64,000 bases of DNA from positions 1 through 64,000 of the forward strand of contig JAKFEW010000017.1 in the NCBI GenBank assembly GCA_036675505.1, read 5' to 3'. The notes beneath the pieces were generated by a model, which was given only the letters and a program-made list of their open reading frames with translations, was not told where the DNA came from and did not search any database. The stretch is from JAKFEW01 sp036675505 (GTDB lineage Bacteria; Cyanobacteriota; Sericytochromatia; S15B-MN24; JAQBPE01). Below, piece by piece: positions 1-7,980 of this stretch. The position numbers and the translations under genes are program-made. The first letter of the stretch is position 1. Each line of letters starts with the position of its first letter.

Positions 1-108
1 GGGCGGCGGGGGCGGTGCGGGCGGCGGCGGCGGCGGGGCCGCCGGCGCGGGCGCGCTCGGGTAATACCCGGACGTCGCTCCGGAGAGCTGCACGTTGTAG
101 AAGCCCAT
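1..108 (-). CDS. Proline-rich protein, N-terminal part only
   Basis: The reverse strand has an ATG at 108 preceded by AGGAGGAA, and it stays open to the window edge (36 codons). The protein begins MGFYNVQLSGATSGYYPSAP and then becomes almost pure proline and alanine. The rest of the gene lies outside the window. The proline-rich start recalls the membrane protein at 45562-46263, which also opens with a short head and a Pro/Ala stretch, but the visible part is too short and too low in complexity to claim homology. The ribosome binding site makes it a likely real gene; the function is unknown. Confidence 0.6.
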   Translation of the reverse strand, partial: MGFYNVQLSGATSGYYPSAPAPAAPPPPPPAPPPPP

Positions 109-200
109 CGCGGTGTGTTCCTCCTGGTGGAAGTCTTGTCGCGATGACAGTTTTCGAACTGACGCACTCGGGCGAAATTTAAGGCAGACTTAGCCGATCC

Positions 201-938
201 TTACCCTTTTCCCGGGCGGCGGGCCACGGCCTCGCCGAAGGCCCAGGCGCCGACCTCGAGATCCTGACGGGCGTGCGCCGCGGGCGGCAGGTCCGGACCC
301 GGCAGGCGGTAGGCGATCCGGGCGTCGCGGTAGTAGGCGGCGAGCCCGTCGAAGGGCGCCTCGAGCGGCGGCGAGCCTCTGTAGAGCGCGACGACGAGCG
401 CGTGCTGGGCATGGTGGAAGGTCTCGTGGGCCACGGTCGCGACCCAGTCCGCCGGGCCGCCGGGGGCGCCCGGCCGCAGCTGCAGCAGGCCGCCGTCGAT
501 GCGGAACAGGTACTGGCCGCGCAGCGGCGCCGCCTGACCGAGCTCGCGCTGCCAGACCACGCGGGGCGCGCCGAGCGGTGCGCCCGCGGCCGCGCACAGG
601 CCCTCGACGAAGGCCTGCCAGGCGTCGAGCCCCGCCTTGCCCGCCTGTCCGACGCCGGGCAGTGGGCACGGCGCGGCGGCGGTCCAGGACGCGATCCAGG
701 CTCGCTCGGCGGCTTGCGCGACCCGCTTCGCCCGCGCGTCGAGATACTGCCGCCCGGCCGCCCGGTCGGCGGACATCGTGATCAGCCAGAAAGGGGCGTC
801 GCCCGTCTCGGCAGCGGGGGCGCGCTCGAACGAATCGGCTTCCTGGCCCGCGTCACCGGCCGCCAGGGGCCCCCGAGACAGCGGCGGCGTGCCCTTGCGC
901 CTCAGCGGGCGCCCGTCTCCTGGTCCACGGATCTCCAT
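201..938 (-). CDS. Zincin-like protein with HEXXH motif
   Basis: A 245-residue protein if it starts at MEIRGPGD (938); the frame is open further upstream, but that part reads like non-coding sequence. Its main landmark is HETFHHAQH about two thirds along, which matches the HEXXH zinc-binding signature of zincin metallopeptidases. The preceding text, WVATVAHETFHH, looks like the usual amphipathic active-site helix. A downstream acidic third ligand is plausible but not identified. No signal peptide is evident, so it may be cytoplasmic. It lies downstream of the repeat/NHL lipoprotein gene on the same strand, behind a strong hairpin. Peptidase activity is inferred from the motif only. Confidence 0.6.
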   Translation of the reverse strand: MEIRGPGDGRPLRRKGTPPLSRGPLAAGDAGQEADSFERAPAAETGDAPFWLITMSADRAAGRQYLDARAKRVAQAAERAWIASWTAAAPCPLPGVGQAGKAGLDAWQAFVEGLCAAAGAPLGAPRVVWQRELGQAAPLRGQYLFRIDGGLLQLRPGAPGGPADWVATVAHETFHHAQHALVVALYRGSPPLEAPFDGLAAYYRDARIAYRLPGPDLPPAAHARQDLEVGAWAFGEAVARRPGKG

Positions 939-961
939 GAGACTTTCGTACCCCGACGCAG

Positions 962-991
962 CGCGGGGGGAGGCAATTGCCTCCCCCCGCG
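962..991 (-). terminator. Perfect 30-bp GC-rich palindrome, terminator-like
   Basis: The 30 bases from 962 to 991 are fully self-complementary, with arms CGCGGGGGGAGGCAA and its complement around an AATT centre. It lies 24 bases past the stop of the repeat/NHL lipoprotein gene, where a terminator is expected. There is no clear T tract after it on the minus strand, so intrinsic termination is only likely. Confidence 0.5.
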
Positions 992-1014
992 GGTGCCTGG
1001 CTCGTCGGGTCGGG

Positions 1015-3237
1015 CTACCAGCCGGTGACCAGACGAATCTTGCCGTCGTTCTGGCCGACGAAGATGCAGTCCGTGCCGGCGACCTTGCCGAACGCGAGCG
1101 AGGTCGGGAAGTAGAAGCTACCGGCATCGCCGGCACCGTCCACGTTGCCGAGCTTCTTGTTGCCGGCGACCGTGATGGTGTCGCCGTTGGGGCTGACCTT
1201 GCGGACCGTCTGGCCAGCCTGGTCGACCACGTAGATGTCGCCCGCCGCGTCTGCCGCGACGTCGGTCGGCGTCTGGAACGACGCGACCGAGGCCGAGCCG
1301 TCCTTGCTGCCGAACTTGCCGCCCGAGAGGGTGGAAGCCGTGCCGTTGAAGTCGATCTTGCGGATGCGGCGGTTGAAGGTGTCCGCCACGTAGAGCGCGT
1401 CCGCCGTGATCGTGATGCCGCTCGGCTGGTTGAAGGCCGCCTCGGCGCCCGTGCCTTCGGCGTAACCGCCGTAGAAGCTGGGCGTGCCCGCGAAGGCCGA
1501 CGTCGCGCCGGTGGTCAGGTCGACCTTGAAGATGCAGTTCTGGCCGCGGCTCGACACGTACGCGTCGTTGCCCTTGATCGCGAGATCCGTCGTCCAGCCC
1601 GGGTCGATGCCTTCCATCGACACCTCGCCGCCCGCCCAGGTGATCTTGGCGCCGCTCAGGGTGTATTTCTGGCCGCCGGAGAAGCAGACCGACGTGACGG
1701 TGCCCGACGCATCCGAGAAGCTGGATTCGGCGCTGAGCCCCGAAACGGTCGCCGTCTGGAGCCCTGCCTCGGAGGGCGCGAAGAGGTTGCCGGAGTTGGG
1801 CTCGACCTCGAGCCGCTTGCCGCTCTTGGCCTGGCCGACCGTGAAGAGCGTCGCCTTGACGGCGGACTCGACCGGCGTCGCGGTGCCGGAGCCGCTGTCG
1901 GTGCTCGTGCCGCCCGTGCCGGTGTCGGTCGCGCCACCCGTAGCGCCACCACCCGTCGAGCCGCCGCTCGCCACCGGGGCCGTGACCACGCCACCGTCTT
2001 CGGGCGGGGCCGCGGGCTCAGGGCCCACGCCGCTCTCGACGTTCGGCGTCTCTTCAGGCGCCGCCGCGATCGGCGCGGCAGCGGCGGGCAGCGGGGGAAG
2101 CTCCGTCGGAGGAGTCTCCCCGACGACCGCGGAAACGCCGGCGCTCGCCGCGACCGCCTCGATGGCGGCGGACAGCACGGCAGGCGCTTCATCCATGATG
2201 TTGTCGAAGGTATCCGACGCGATGTCGTTCGTGAAGATCGCGGCGGCGACGACGGCGCGCGCCGTCATGGCCGGCGCCAGCACCGTCGCCATCTTGTTGG
2301 CGACCGACGGGCGCAGGGTGGCCGCGTTGACCGCGCGCAGGCGGATCATCTCGCCGAACTTCTTCGCGACGATCGTGGTGGCCGGCGTGACCGCCACGTT
2401 GACCAGGCCCGACTTGCGCGGCGCCGGGGCGGTCGACATGAGGATGATCTGCTGGCCTTCCTTCTCGTAGACCGCCTTCACGAAGAGCAGGGGGCCCGAG
2501 GCCTTCAGGCGCGAGAAGACGTAGTTGCCGTCGCCATCGGTGGTGGACCAGCCGTACGAGACCATCTCGCCGCGCTCGTTGAAGACGCCGACGCGGGCGC
2601 CGGGCACCGAGGCCGTCAGGTCGACGAGCTCCTCGTCGTCGCCCGCTTCCGCCTGCTTCAGGCGATAGCCGCCGGCGTTGTTGGAGATGAGGCCGCCGGC
2701 GTTGTTCGAGATGAGGCCACCGGCGTTGTTCGAGATCAGACCGCCCGCGTTGTTCGAGATCAGCCCGCCCGCGTTGTTCGAAATCAGGCCGCCGGCGTTG
2801 TTGGAGATCAGGCCGCCCGCATTGTTCGAGATCAATCCGCCGGCGTTGTTGCTGATCAGGCCCGCCGCGGGGCCGCGCACGGTGCCCGTGAGGCCGCCGG
2901 CGTTGTTCGAGATGAGGCCGCCCGCATTGTTGGAGATCAGGCCGCCCGCATTGTTGCTGATCAGCCCGCCCGCGTTGTTGGAGATCAGGCCGCCCGCATT
3001 GTTGGAGATGAGGCCGCCCGCATTGTTCGAGATCAGGCCGCCCGCATTGTTGCTGATCAGCCCGCCCGCGTTGTTGCTGATCAACCCGCTGGCGTTGTTG
3101 CTGATCAGATTGCCACCCGCCTTGGGCGCGAGGTCCGCACCCGGCGCGGTCGCCGAGGGTGTCGGAGTCGCGCAGCCAGTGGCGACGGCCACCAGCAGGA
3201 CCGCCGATCCCTTGAGAATCCGGTGACGCTTCGGCAT
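1015..3237 (-). CDS. Lipoprotein with 17 LISNNAGG octads and NHL-type propeller
   Basis: This is a 740-residue exported lipoprotein. The ATG at 3237 follows GAGGGGGAAAAGC, and the start gives a signal peptide ending in ATGC (lipobox). Residues 44-190 are 17 copies of LISNNAGG (first copy ASG) broken once by an 11-residue insert, LTGTVRGPAAG. A carboxypeptidase-regulatory or Ig-like module follows (about 205-300, with STTDGDGNYVFSRL). Next come a helical stretch and a Pro/Ala/Gly/Thr linker. The C-terminal ~270 residues carry repeated NHL-like strands (LYVADTFNRRIRKID, IYVVDQAGQTVRKVS) typical of a surface beta-propeller. The octads probably form a solenoid or stalk presenting the propeller. 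Function is unknown; adhesion or carbohydrate binding is a guess. Confidence 0.85.
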   Translation of the reverse strand: MPKRHRILKGSAVLLVAVATGCATPTPSATAPGADLAPKAGGNLISNNASGLISNNAGGLISNNAGGLISNNAGGLISNNAGGLISNNAGGLISNNAGGLISNNAGGLISNNAGGLTGTVRGPAAGLISNNAGGLISNNAGGLISNNAGGLISNNAGGLISNNAGGLISNNAGGLISNNAGGLISNNAGGYRLKQAEAGDDEELVDLTASVPGARVGVFNERGEMVSYGWSTTDGDGNYVFSRLKASGPLLFVKAVYEKEGQQIILMSTAPAPRKSGLVNVAVTPATTIVAKKFGEMIRLRAVNAATLRPSVANKMATVLAPAMTARAVVAAAIFTNDIASDTFDNIMDEAPAVLSAAIEAVAASAGVSAVVGETPPTELPPLPAAAAPIAAAPEETPNVESGVGPEPAAPPEDGGVVTAPVASGGSTGGGATGGATDTGTGGTSTDSGSGTATPVESAVKATLFTVGQAKSGKRLEVEPNSGNLFAPSEAGLQTATVSGLSAESSFSDASGTVTSVCFSGGQKYTLSGAKITWAGGEVSMEGIDPGWTTDLAIKGNDAYVSSRGQNCIFKVDLTTGATSAFAGTPSFYGGYAEGTGAEAAFNQPSGITITADALYVADTFNRRIRKIDFNGTASTLSGGKFGSKDGSASVASFQTPTDVAADAAGDIYVVDQAGQTVRKVSPNGDTITVAGNKKLGNVDGAGDAGSFYFPTSLAFGKVAGTDCIFVGQNDGKIRLVTGW
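2668..3108 (-). repeat. 17 coding 24-bp repeats (LISNNAGG)
   Basis: There are eight units, an 11-codon spacer and then nine units, read here from low to high coordinate. All units keep AACAAC for Asn-Asn. The serine codon changes between TCC, TCG and AGC, and Leu and Gly codons also vary. Because units share the protein sequence while using different serine codon boxes, the array looks maintained by selection on the protein rather than by recent slippage alone. Confidence 0.95.
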
Positions 3238-3802
3238 GCTTTTCCCCCTCTTGCTCATAGGCATTTGCGCCTTGTCCCTCAGTTCCGCCCAACGATCCCT
3301 GCGTCGCTTCATTTCAGCAACGCGGCCGGGCGATTCGCCCGGCGCCCGGTTTATCCCGCTTGGCTGCTCGTCCGGCGCTTCCCGGCCGAGTCTAGAACCC
3401 CATCCGGCGCACAAGCCGTATCGGCACTATACCCGTTCCTTCCAAGCGAGGGAGCGCGTTTCATCAACATTTAGGCAAACTTTGTCCGCTTCCAACACGC
3501 AATTAACAGCTTATTAAAACAGCGGACACGTCGGCGCAACCATAAATAGGCGATTTGGCGTAGGCGAAACCAAGCCCTCCTATGCCCGGTTTGCACGACA
3601 TTCACTGTGCTTGGTGTCGATGACGACGCGGCGATTTCGGCCGGGATTTCGGCCAGATCAGGCTTGACGACGTGGCGAGCCACCCGCCCGGCGGTGGTCA
3701 GATGAAGATAAAATTCACTTGACTTTAAGACCAAGTTAAGCGAAGATAAGGCCTGGTTAACACCTCCGGCCGCCTCGCGGCCCCAGCCAGGAGCCAAGCG
3801 CC
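3238..3802. other. Non-coding 565-bp divergent intergenic region
   Basis: This separates the repeat lipoprotein (reverse) from the carboxypeptidase (forward). I see no convincing gene. The right half is richer in A and T than the genes around it and holds a TTGACT at 3719-3724 followed by several TTAA-containing words (TTTAAG, GTTAAG, GTTAAC) up to 3762. A promoter for the carboxypeptidase probably lies there, but no -10 element with normal spacing is clear. Confidence 0.5.
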
Positions 3803-5332
3803 TTGAACCGCTCAACCCGCCGTACGCTTCGACTCATCACCGGCTTCGCCCTCGCCGCCAGCACGTCCGCGGCTGTGCTCGCCGGCTGCGGCCGCATGCC
3901 CATGCCGTCGCAAGCCGCCGGCCCGCGTGATCTCGGCCCGCTGACCGCCGCCGCCTTCAAAGGCGGCAAGCCCGCCGTCGTGAGCGTCTCGTTCAAGTCG
4001 CGCCGCGAGCTCGCCGCGTTCGTCGAGGCCGGCCTCGAGGTGTGGTACGTCGACCAGCAGGCCCGGAAGGCCTTCGGCCAGATGAGCCAGGCCGAGCTGC
4101 CCGCGCTGCAGCGCCTCGGCGCCCAGCTGCGGATCGTGCAAGCGCCCGGCGTCTACAACGACTTCGACAACGAGTACCACACCTACGACGAGCTCAAGGC
4201 GGAGCTGGTGGCGATCGCCGCCAAGAACCCCGACCTCGCGAAGCTGGTCGACATCGGCGACGGCTGGGAGAAGACCCAGGGCCGCTCGGACCGCGACATC
4301 CTGGCGCTGCGCATCGGCAAGGGCGACACCTCCGCCAAGCCCGGCGTGATCCTTTGCGGCAACCACCACGCGCGCGAGATCGTCACCCCCGAGATCGTGC
4401 TGCTGATCGCGAAGATGCTGGTCGACGGCTACGGCAAGGACGCGGAGCTCACGCACTTCGTCGAGAACCGCGACATCGTGCTCGTCCCGATGGTCAACCC
4501 GGACGGCCACAAGCTCGCCTCCGAGGGCAACGACTGGCGCAAGAACGTGAACCCCACCGCCGGTGGCGGCAACGACTTCGAGAGCGGCCCCAACGGCCCC
4601 GGCGTCGACCTCAACCGCAACTACGGCTTCAAGTGGGGCCTGCCGGGCGCGAGCGCCACCCCGGCTTCTGCGACGTTCCGCGGCGCTGGCCCGTTCTCGG
4701 AGCCCGAGACGCAGGCGATGAAGAAGCTCATCGAGAGCCGCAAGTGGGCATTCCTGATGACCTATCACAGCTTCTCGAACCTGATCCTGTGGCCCTGGGG
4801 TCATACGGACGCGCCGCCGCCGGACAAGCGCATCGCGCCGATCGGCATGCAGCTCGGCAAGCTTTCGGGCTACAAGCCGCAACAGAGCGTGCAGCTCTAC
4901 CCGACCTCGGGCGACACCACCGACTTCGCGTTCGGCGAGCACGGCATCCTGTCGTACACCACCGAAATCGGCGCCTGGGGGGACGGCTTCGATCCGCCGT
5001 ACGCCAAATTGCCTACGTTCTGGAAGCAGAACGAGCCCGGCGCGCGCCTGATGCTCAAGCTGGCCGCCAACCCCAGCCACGTCTTCGGCCCGGAGCTCGC
5101 CGGGGCTGCCGTCCGCGGCGGCCAGATCGAAGTCGGCGCGCCGAACGGCGCCGTCGAAGTCGAAGTCTTCGTGGGCCGCGAGGGTGCCGACGGCGCAGGC
5201 ATGAAGGCGCCGGTGACCGGCGGGCGCGCGGTGCTCCCGACGCCGGCCCGGGCTGCCAACGGCCTCGTGTTGGTGCACGCCCGCGACGCGAAGGGCGCCT
5301 GGGGCCCCTTCAAGGCCGTGTTCAGCCGCTAG
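3803..5332 (+). CDS. M14-family zinc carboxypeptidase lipoprotein
   Basis: A 509-residue secreted zinc carboxypeptidase. The start is TTG at 3803 behind AGGAG; it begins with a basic signal peptide ending in VLAGC (lipidated Cys29). The M14 motifs are in order: HAREIVTPE (His189 and Glu192, zinc ligands), substrate-binding DLNRNYGF (around 269-276), TYHSF (His322, third ligand) and TTEIG (catalytic Glu388). A beta-sandwich-like tail of about 90 residues follows. It would trim C-terminal residues from peptides outside the inner membrane. It stands alone, with a strong terminator 18 bases after the stop. Substrate preference cannot be read from the sequence. Confidence 0.92.
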   Translation: MNRSTRRTLRLITGFALAASTSAAVLAGCGRMPMPSQAAGPRDLGPLTAAAFKGGKPAVVSVSFKSRRELAAFVEAGLEVWYVDQQARKAFGQMSQAELPALQRLGAQLRIVQAPGVYNDFDNEYHTYDELKAELVAIAAKNPDLAKLVDIGDGWEKTQGRSDRDILALRIGKGDTSAKPGVILCGNHHAREIVTPEIVLLIAKMLVDGYGKDAELTHFVENRDIVLVPMVNPDGHKLASEGNDWRKNVNPTAGGGNDFESGPNGPGVDLNRNYGFKWGLPGASATPASATFRGAGPFSEPETQAMKKLIESRKWAFLMTYHSFSNLILWPWGHTDAPPPDKRIAPIGMQLGKLSGYKPQQSVQLYPTSGDTTDFAFGEHGILSYTTEIGAWGDGFDPPYAKLPTFWKQNEPGARLMLKLAANPSHVFGPELAGAAVRGGQIEVGAPNGAVEVEVFVGREGADGAGMKAPVTGGRAVLPTPARAANGLVLVHARDAKGAWGPFKAVFSR

Positions 5333-5349
5333 AACCGCGTCAACGCCGG

Positions 5350-5386
5350 AGGGCGGGCCCATCGTGGGCCCGCCCTTCGTTTGTTT
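5350..5386 (+). terminator. Rho-independent terminator after the carboxypeptidase
   Basis: Arms AGGGCGGGCCCA (5350-5361) and TGGGCCCGCCCT (5365-5376) are perfectly complementary around a TCG loop, followed by TCGTTTGTTT. Confidence 0.9.
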
Positions 5387-5438
5387 GGCCACGGTTGGCT
5401 TGTTGTTATGTAATTCAAAGCCCCGTTAAACGATCGAA

Positions 5439-5461
5439 GCCCCCGCGCGAGGCGCGGGGGC
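5439..5461 (-). terminator. Terminator of the recombinase-like gene
   Basis: Arms GCCCCCGCGC and GCGCGGGGGC are perfect around a GAG loop. On the reverse strand the hairpin is followed by TTCGATCGTTT. It lies 45 bases past the stop of the recombinase-like gene and may also back up the forward terminator just before it. Confidence 0.75.
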
Positions 5462-5505
5462 AACGTTAGGATCGATTCGCAGAAGGTGTGGGAACGGTGA
5501 TGGCC

Positions 5506-6288
5506 CTAGGCCATCTGCACCACGTCGGTGCCCGAGTTGACCTGGCTGAACAACTCGTTGACGATGACCGCCTCGTGGTCGTTCTGGTAGACCCGGTTCT
5601 GGCACTGGTAGGCGCCCGTGTAGAAGATGTTCTCGAGGATCGTCTTCACGGTGTTCGCCTGCCAACGGCCGCCACGCTTGGTGGGGATGCCGTCACGGGT
5701 GAGATCGTTTGCAATCTGGCGCAGGCTGCGGCCCGCGATGCGCTCCCGGAAGATCCGGCGGACGACGTTCGCCTCGAGCGGAACGACCCGGAACTGGTTG
5801 GTGGACTCGTCCAGGTTGTAGCCGTACGGGCAGGTGCCGCCGTTGTGGAGCACTTCGCGGCTGCGGACGAACGTCTTCGGCTGCTCCACGGGCGCAGCGC
5901 GCATGAACTTGGCGACCTGCGGGATGGAGACGAAGACCTTGAGGATCTGCTGACCCTCGGGGCGGTTGGTGTCGATGTCTTCGGCGACGGACACCATCTG
6001 GAGGCCCAGGAAGCTGATTTCGGAGAGGATCGTGGCGACGTCGTGGAAGCGGCGACCCAGCGCGGCCAGCGAGGGGATCAGGACCGTCGTGTCCTTGCGC
6101 TTGAGGAGCTCCGAGAGCACCGGGCGCTCGAGCGCCGGACCTGTGGTGTTCTGCTCGACGCAGACCTCGGCGAGCTGGAGGTTGTTGGCCTGGCAATAGA
6201 CCCGCAGCGCTTCCATGTCCGCCTTGACGGCGTTGTCGTCACCGGCCTGCTCGGCTGGCAACCAGATGTAACCCACGGCGCTCGACAT
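5506..6288 (-). CDS. Serine-recombinase-like protein, catalytic serine apparently missing
   Basis: A 260-residue protein starting at ATG 6288 behind AAGGAG. Residues about 1-125 follow the resolvase-domain pattern: first strand GYIWLP, later LIPSLAALGRRFHDVATIL and VSVAEDIDT. The usual Y-[IV]-R-x-S nucleophile motif is replaced by YIWLPAEQ, and the normal D-R-x-x-R is SLAALGRR. Residues about 150-240 match the Recombinase DNA-binding domain (CPYGYNLDE, SLRQIANDLTRDGIPT, GGRWQANTVKTILENIFYTG). The protein ends soon after this domain, without the long coiled-coil tail of large serine integrases. It may be a domesticated DNA-binding protein rather than an active recombinase. It stands alone, with no att-like repeats seen nearby. 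Confidence 0.8.
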   Translation of the reverse strand: MSSAVGYIWLPAEQAGDDNAVKADMEALRVYCQANNLQLAEVCVEQNTTGPALERPVLSELLKRKDTTVLIPSLAALGRRFHDVATILSEISFLGLQMVSVAEDIDTNRPEGQQILKVFVSIPQVAKFMRAAPVEQPKTFVRSREVLHNGGTCPYGYNLDESTNQFRVVPLEANVVRRIFRERIAGRSLRQIANDLTRDGIPTKRGGRWQANTVKTILENIFYTGAYQCQNRVYQNDHEAVIVNELFSQVNSGTDVVQMA

Positions 6289-6504
6289 TGTCTTTTCTCC
6301 TTATGTAACCTGCTAGAGGTCGATCCCAGAAAACCTACTTGCGAATCCTATGAGATGGTTATAGCAACTTTATCCAAGGCGCTTGTCCCTTGGCGTTTAT
6401 GACCTGTATAAACCGTGATTAATTCTGGATTAATGGATCGGCGTCGGTGCCGGAACGCCGCATCGTGGTTGCCCCGAGACCGCACGAAGCCTTAAGATCA
6501 TGAC

Positions 6505-6963
6505 ATGGACTATCGACCCCGCGCGGAAGGCGTCCGCCTGTCGGCCGCTGCCGCGTACCTGCCTTTCGTCGCGATCGCGTTGCTGCTGCAGCGTAAACAC
6601 CGCGACGTCCGGCTGGTCCGCTTCCACGCCTACCAGGCCCTCGGCCTCACCGGCACGCTCTTCGCCTGCATGCTGGTGGGCAGCATCGCCTCGACCCTGC
6701 TCGGCGAGCTGCCGGGCCTGGGGTTCTTGATCAACCTGATCGTGGGCGTGTTCTTCATGTTGCTGCTGATCGGCTTCACGGCTGTCACGTTCTATGCCGC
6801 CGTGATGGCCTACCAGGGCAACTACACGAGCTTCCCGGTGCTCACGGAGTGGGTCTGGGCGCGCGTGAACGGCCCGCAGCCGGCCGACGACCTCGTGCTG
6901 CCCGAGCCGCCGCCAGAGCCGCGCCGGCGCAGGCGGCGTCGGGCGCCGGAGGACGACGCGTAG
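6505..6963 (+). CDS. Small membrane protein, DUF4870/Tic20-like
   Basis: A 152-residue protein with three hydrophobic segments (about 13-27, 49-66 and 72-98). The motif RFHAYQALGL recalls the 'FHAxQA' signature of DUF4870/Tic20-like small membrane proteins. The C-terminus is cytoplasm-like, with a proline run then an arginine cluster RRRRRRR. The start at ATG 6505 is preferred over an out-of-frame ATG five bases upstream. It is convergent with the gene ending at 6982. Function unknown. Confidence 0.75.
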   Translation: MDYRPRAEGVRLSAAAAYLPFVAIALLLQRKHRDVRLVRFHAYQALGLTGTLFACMLVGSIASTLLGELPGLGFLINLIVGVFFMLLLIGFTAVTFYAAVMAYQGNYTSFPVLTEWVWARVNGPQPADDLVLPEPPPEPRRRRRRRAPEDDA

Positions 6964-6981
6964 GTCCACCCGGCTGCGAGG

Positions 6982-7980
6982 CTAGGTCTCCAGGCTCGCG
7001 ACGGACGGGATGCGGTAAAGCAGCTCGTCGCCGTAGCGCAGGCTGCTCTCGCCGGCCGCGAGCTGGGCGCGGTAATGCGGCAGCGCGAACTCGATCCAGT
7101 GCGCCTCGGCCTCGAGCGGCACCATCTGCAAGCAGACGTCCTTCATCATGATCTTGCCCACCAGCAGGTCGTGGCCGAGCATCGCGATGTAGCTGTCCGC
7201 GTCCGGCTCGGCCAGCGGCGGGGCGATCGCGGGCTGCCCGTCGTCGTAGCTCATGACCAGGTGGTCACCCGTGATCTCGGCCGCGACCAGCTTGCCGGTC
7301 GCCACCGGCGAAGGCATCATCCCGACCGGGTTGATCAGGATGCGGCCGTGTTCGAAGGCCATCTTGCCGCCGACCGGCATGAGCCGGCCGAGTTCGACCC
7401 CCAGCAACGACATCAGCTTGTCGACCGGCAGCCCCTGGGCGCGGATCTCGGTGGGCAAGAGTGCGATGCGGCCGTCTTCGCTCACGGCGACGGACAGGCG
7501 CATGGTGATCTCCATCTGGAGGAAGCGGGTCGGGCGGAAGGCCGCCGTCATCGCGAGCTGGCCGTCCGCCAACGTGACGCGCACGTCGGAGAGCGGTGCG
7601 GGCACGCCCGGCGGGAACGCGTGGCGGTTCATGAGGTTCGACATGCTGGCCCCGTCCATCGCCATCCGGCCGCGGTGGATGTTGAAGAGATAGCTCTCGG
7701 GCTTCTCGGGGATCAGCGGCGCGTTGACGTCGAGCACGCGCAGGTGGGCCTGCAACTCGTCGACGAGGATCGCGATGCCCTCCTCGAGGATCAACCGCGC
7801 GTTCCGCGCCCACAGCCGCGACGTTCCCGGCGGCACCGTGCCGAGCTGGGCGGTGACGGACTGCTGGAGCTTGGCGCCCGCGCGGAACGTGTCGCCGAAC
7901 GCCTTCACGAACGCCGCGAAGACCTTCGCGGCATCGCCGACGCGCGGCCGCGAGCGCGGCGGGCGCCCGGACTGGCTCAT
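6982..7980 (-). CDS. Conserved-looking hypothetical protein, possible lipid-binding DUF2993 type
   Basis: A 332-residue soluble-looking protein without signal peptide. The middle alternates short hydrophobic strands (FNIHRGRMAMDGASMSNLMN, LQMEITMRLSVAVSEDGRIAL, LVGKIMMKDVCLQM), which recalls the DUF2993/LmeA-type beta-rich fold; that resemblance is weak. Its start overlaps the stop of the HDAC-family gene by four bases (ATGA, 7977-7980), so the two are probably translationally coupled. The coupling suggests a shared task, but nothing in the sequence names it. Confidence 0.7.
   Translation of the reverse strand: MSQSGRPPRSRPRVGDAAKVFAAFVKAFGDTFRAGAKLQQSVTAQLGTVPPGTSRLWARNARLILEEGIAILVDELQAHLRVLDVNAPLIPEKPESYLFNIHRGRMAMDGASMSNLMNRHAFPPGVPAPLSDVRVTLADGQLAMTAAFRPTRFLQMEITMRLSVAVSEDGRIALLPTEIRAQGLPVDKLMSLLGVELGRLMPVGGKMAFEHGRILINPVGMMPSPVATGKLVAAEITGDHLVMSYDDGQPAIAPPLAEPDADSYIAMLGHDLLVGKIMMKDVCLQMVPLEAEAHWIEFALPHYRAQLAAGESSLRYGDELLYRIPSVASLET

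Noticed and set aside
2668..3108. CRISPR-like array
   Set aside because: The 24-bp periodicity is continuous, without spacers, in frame, and encodes an octapeptide repeat in a lipoprotein.
637..3474. 945-codon forward open frame opposite the repeat lipoprotein
   Set aside because: It is the antisense of a gene with signal peptide, repeats and NHL motifs; the translation is Arg/Ala/Asp-rich as expected for a GC-rich shadow frame.
3471..3815. 114-codon reverse open frame in the intergenic region
   Set aside because: No ribosome binding site, a mixed composition, and it covers the probable promoter of the carboxypeptidase gene.
6375..6395. CCAAGG/CCTTGG inverted repeat upstream of the recombinase-like gene
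   Set aside because: Only six paired bases; expected by chance in a window of this size.
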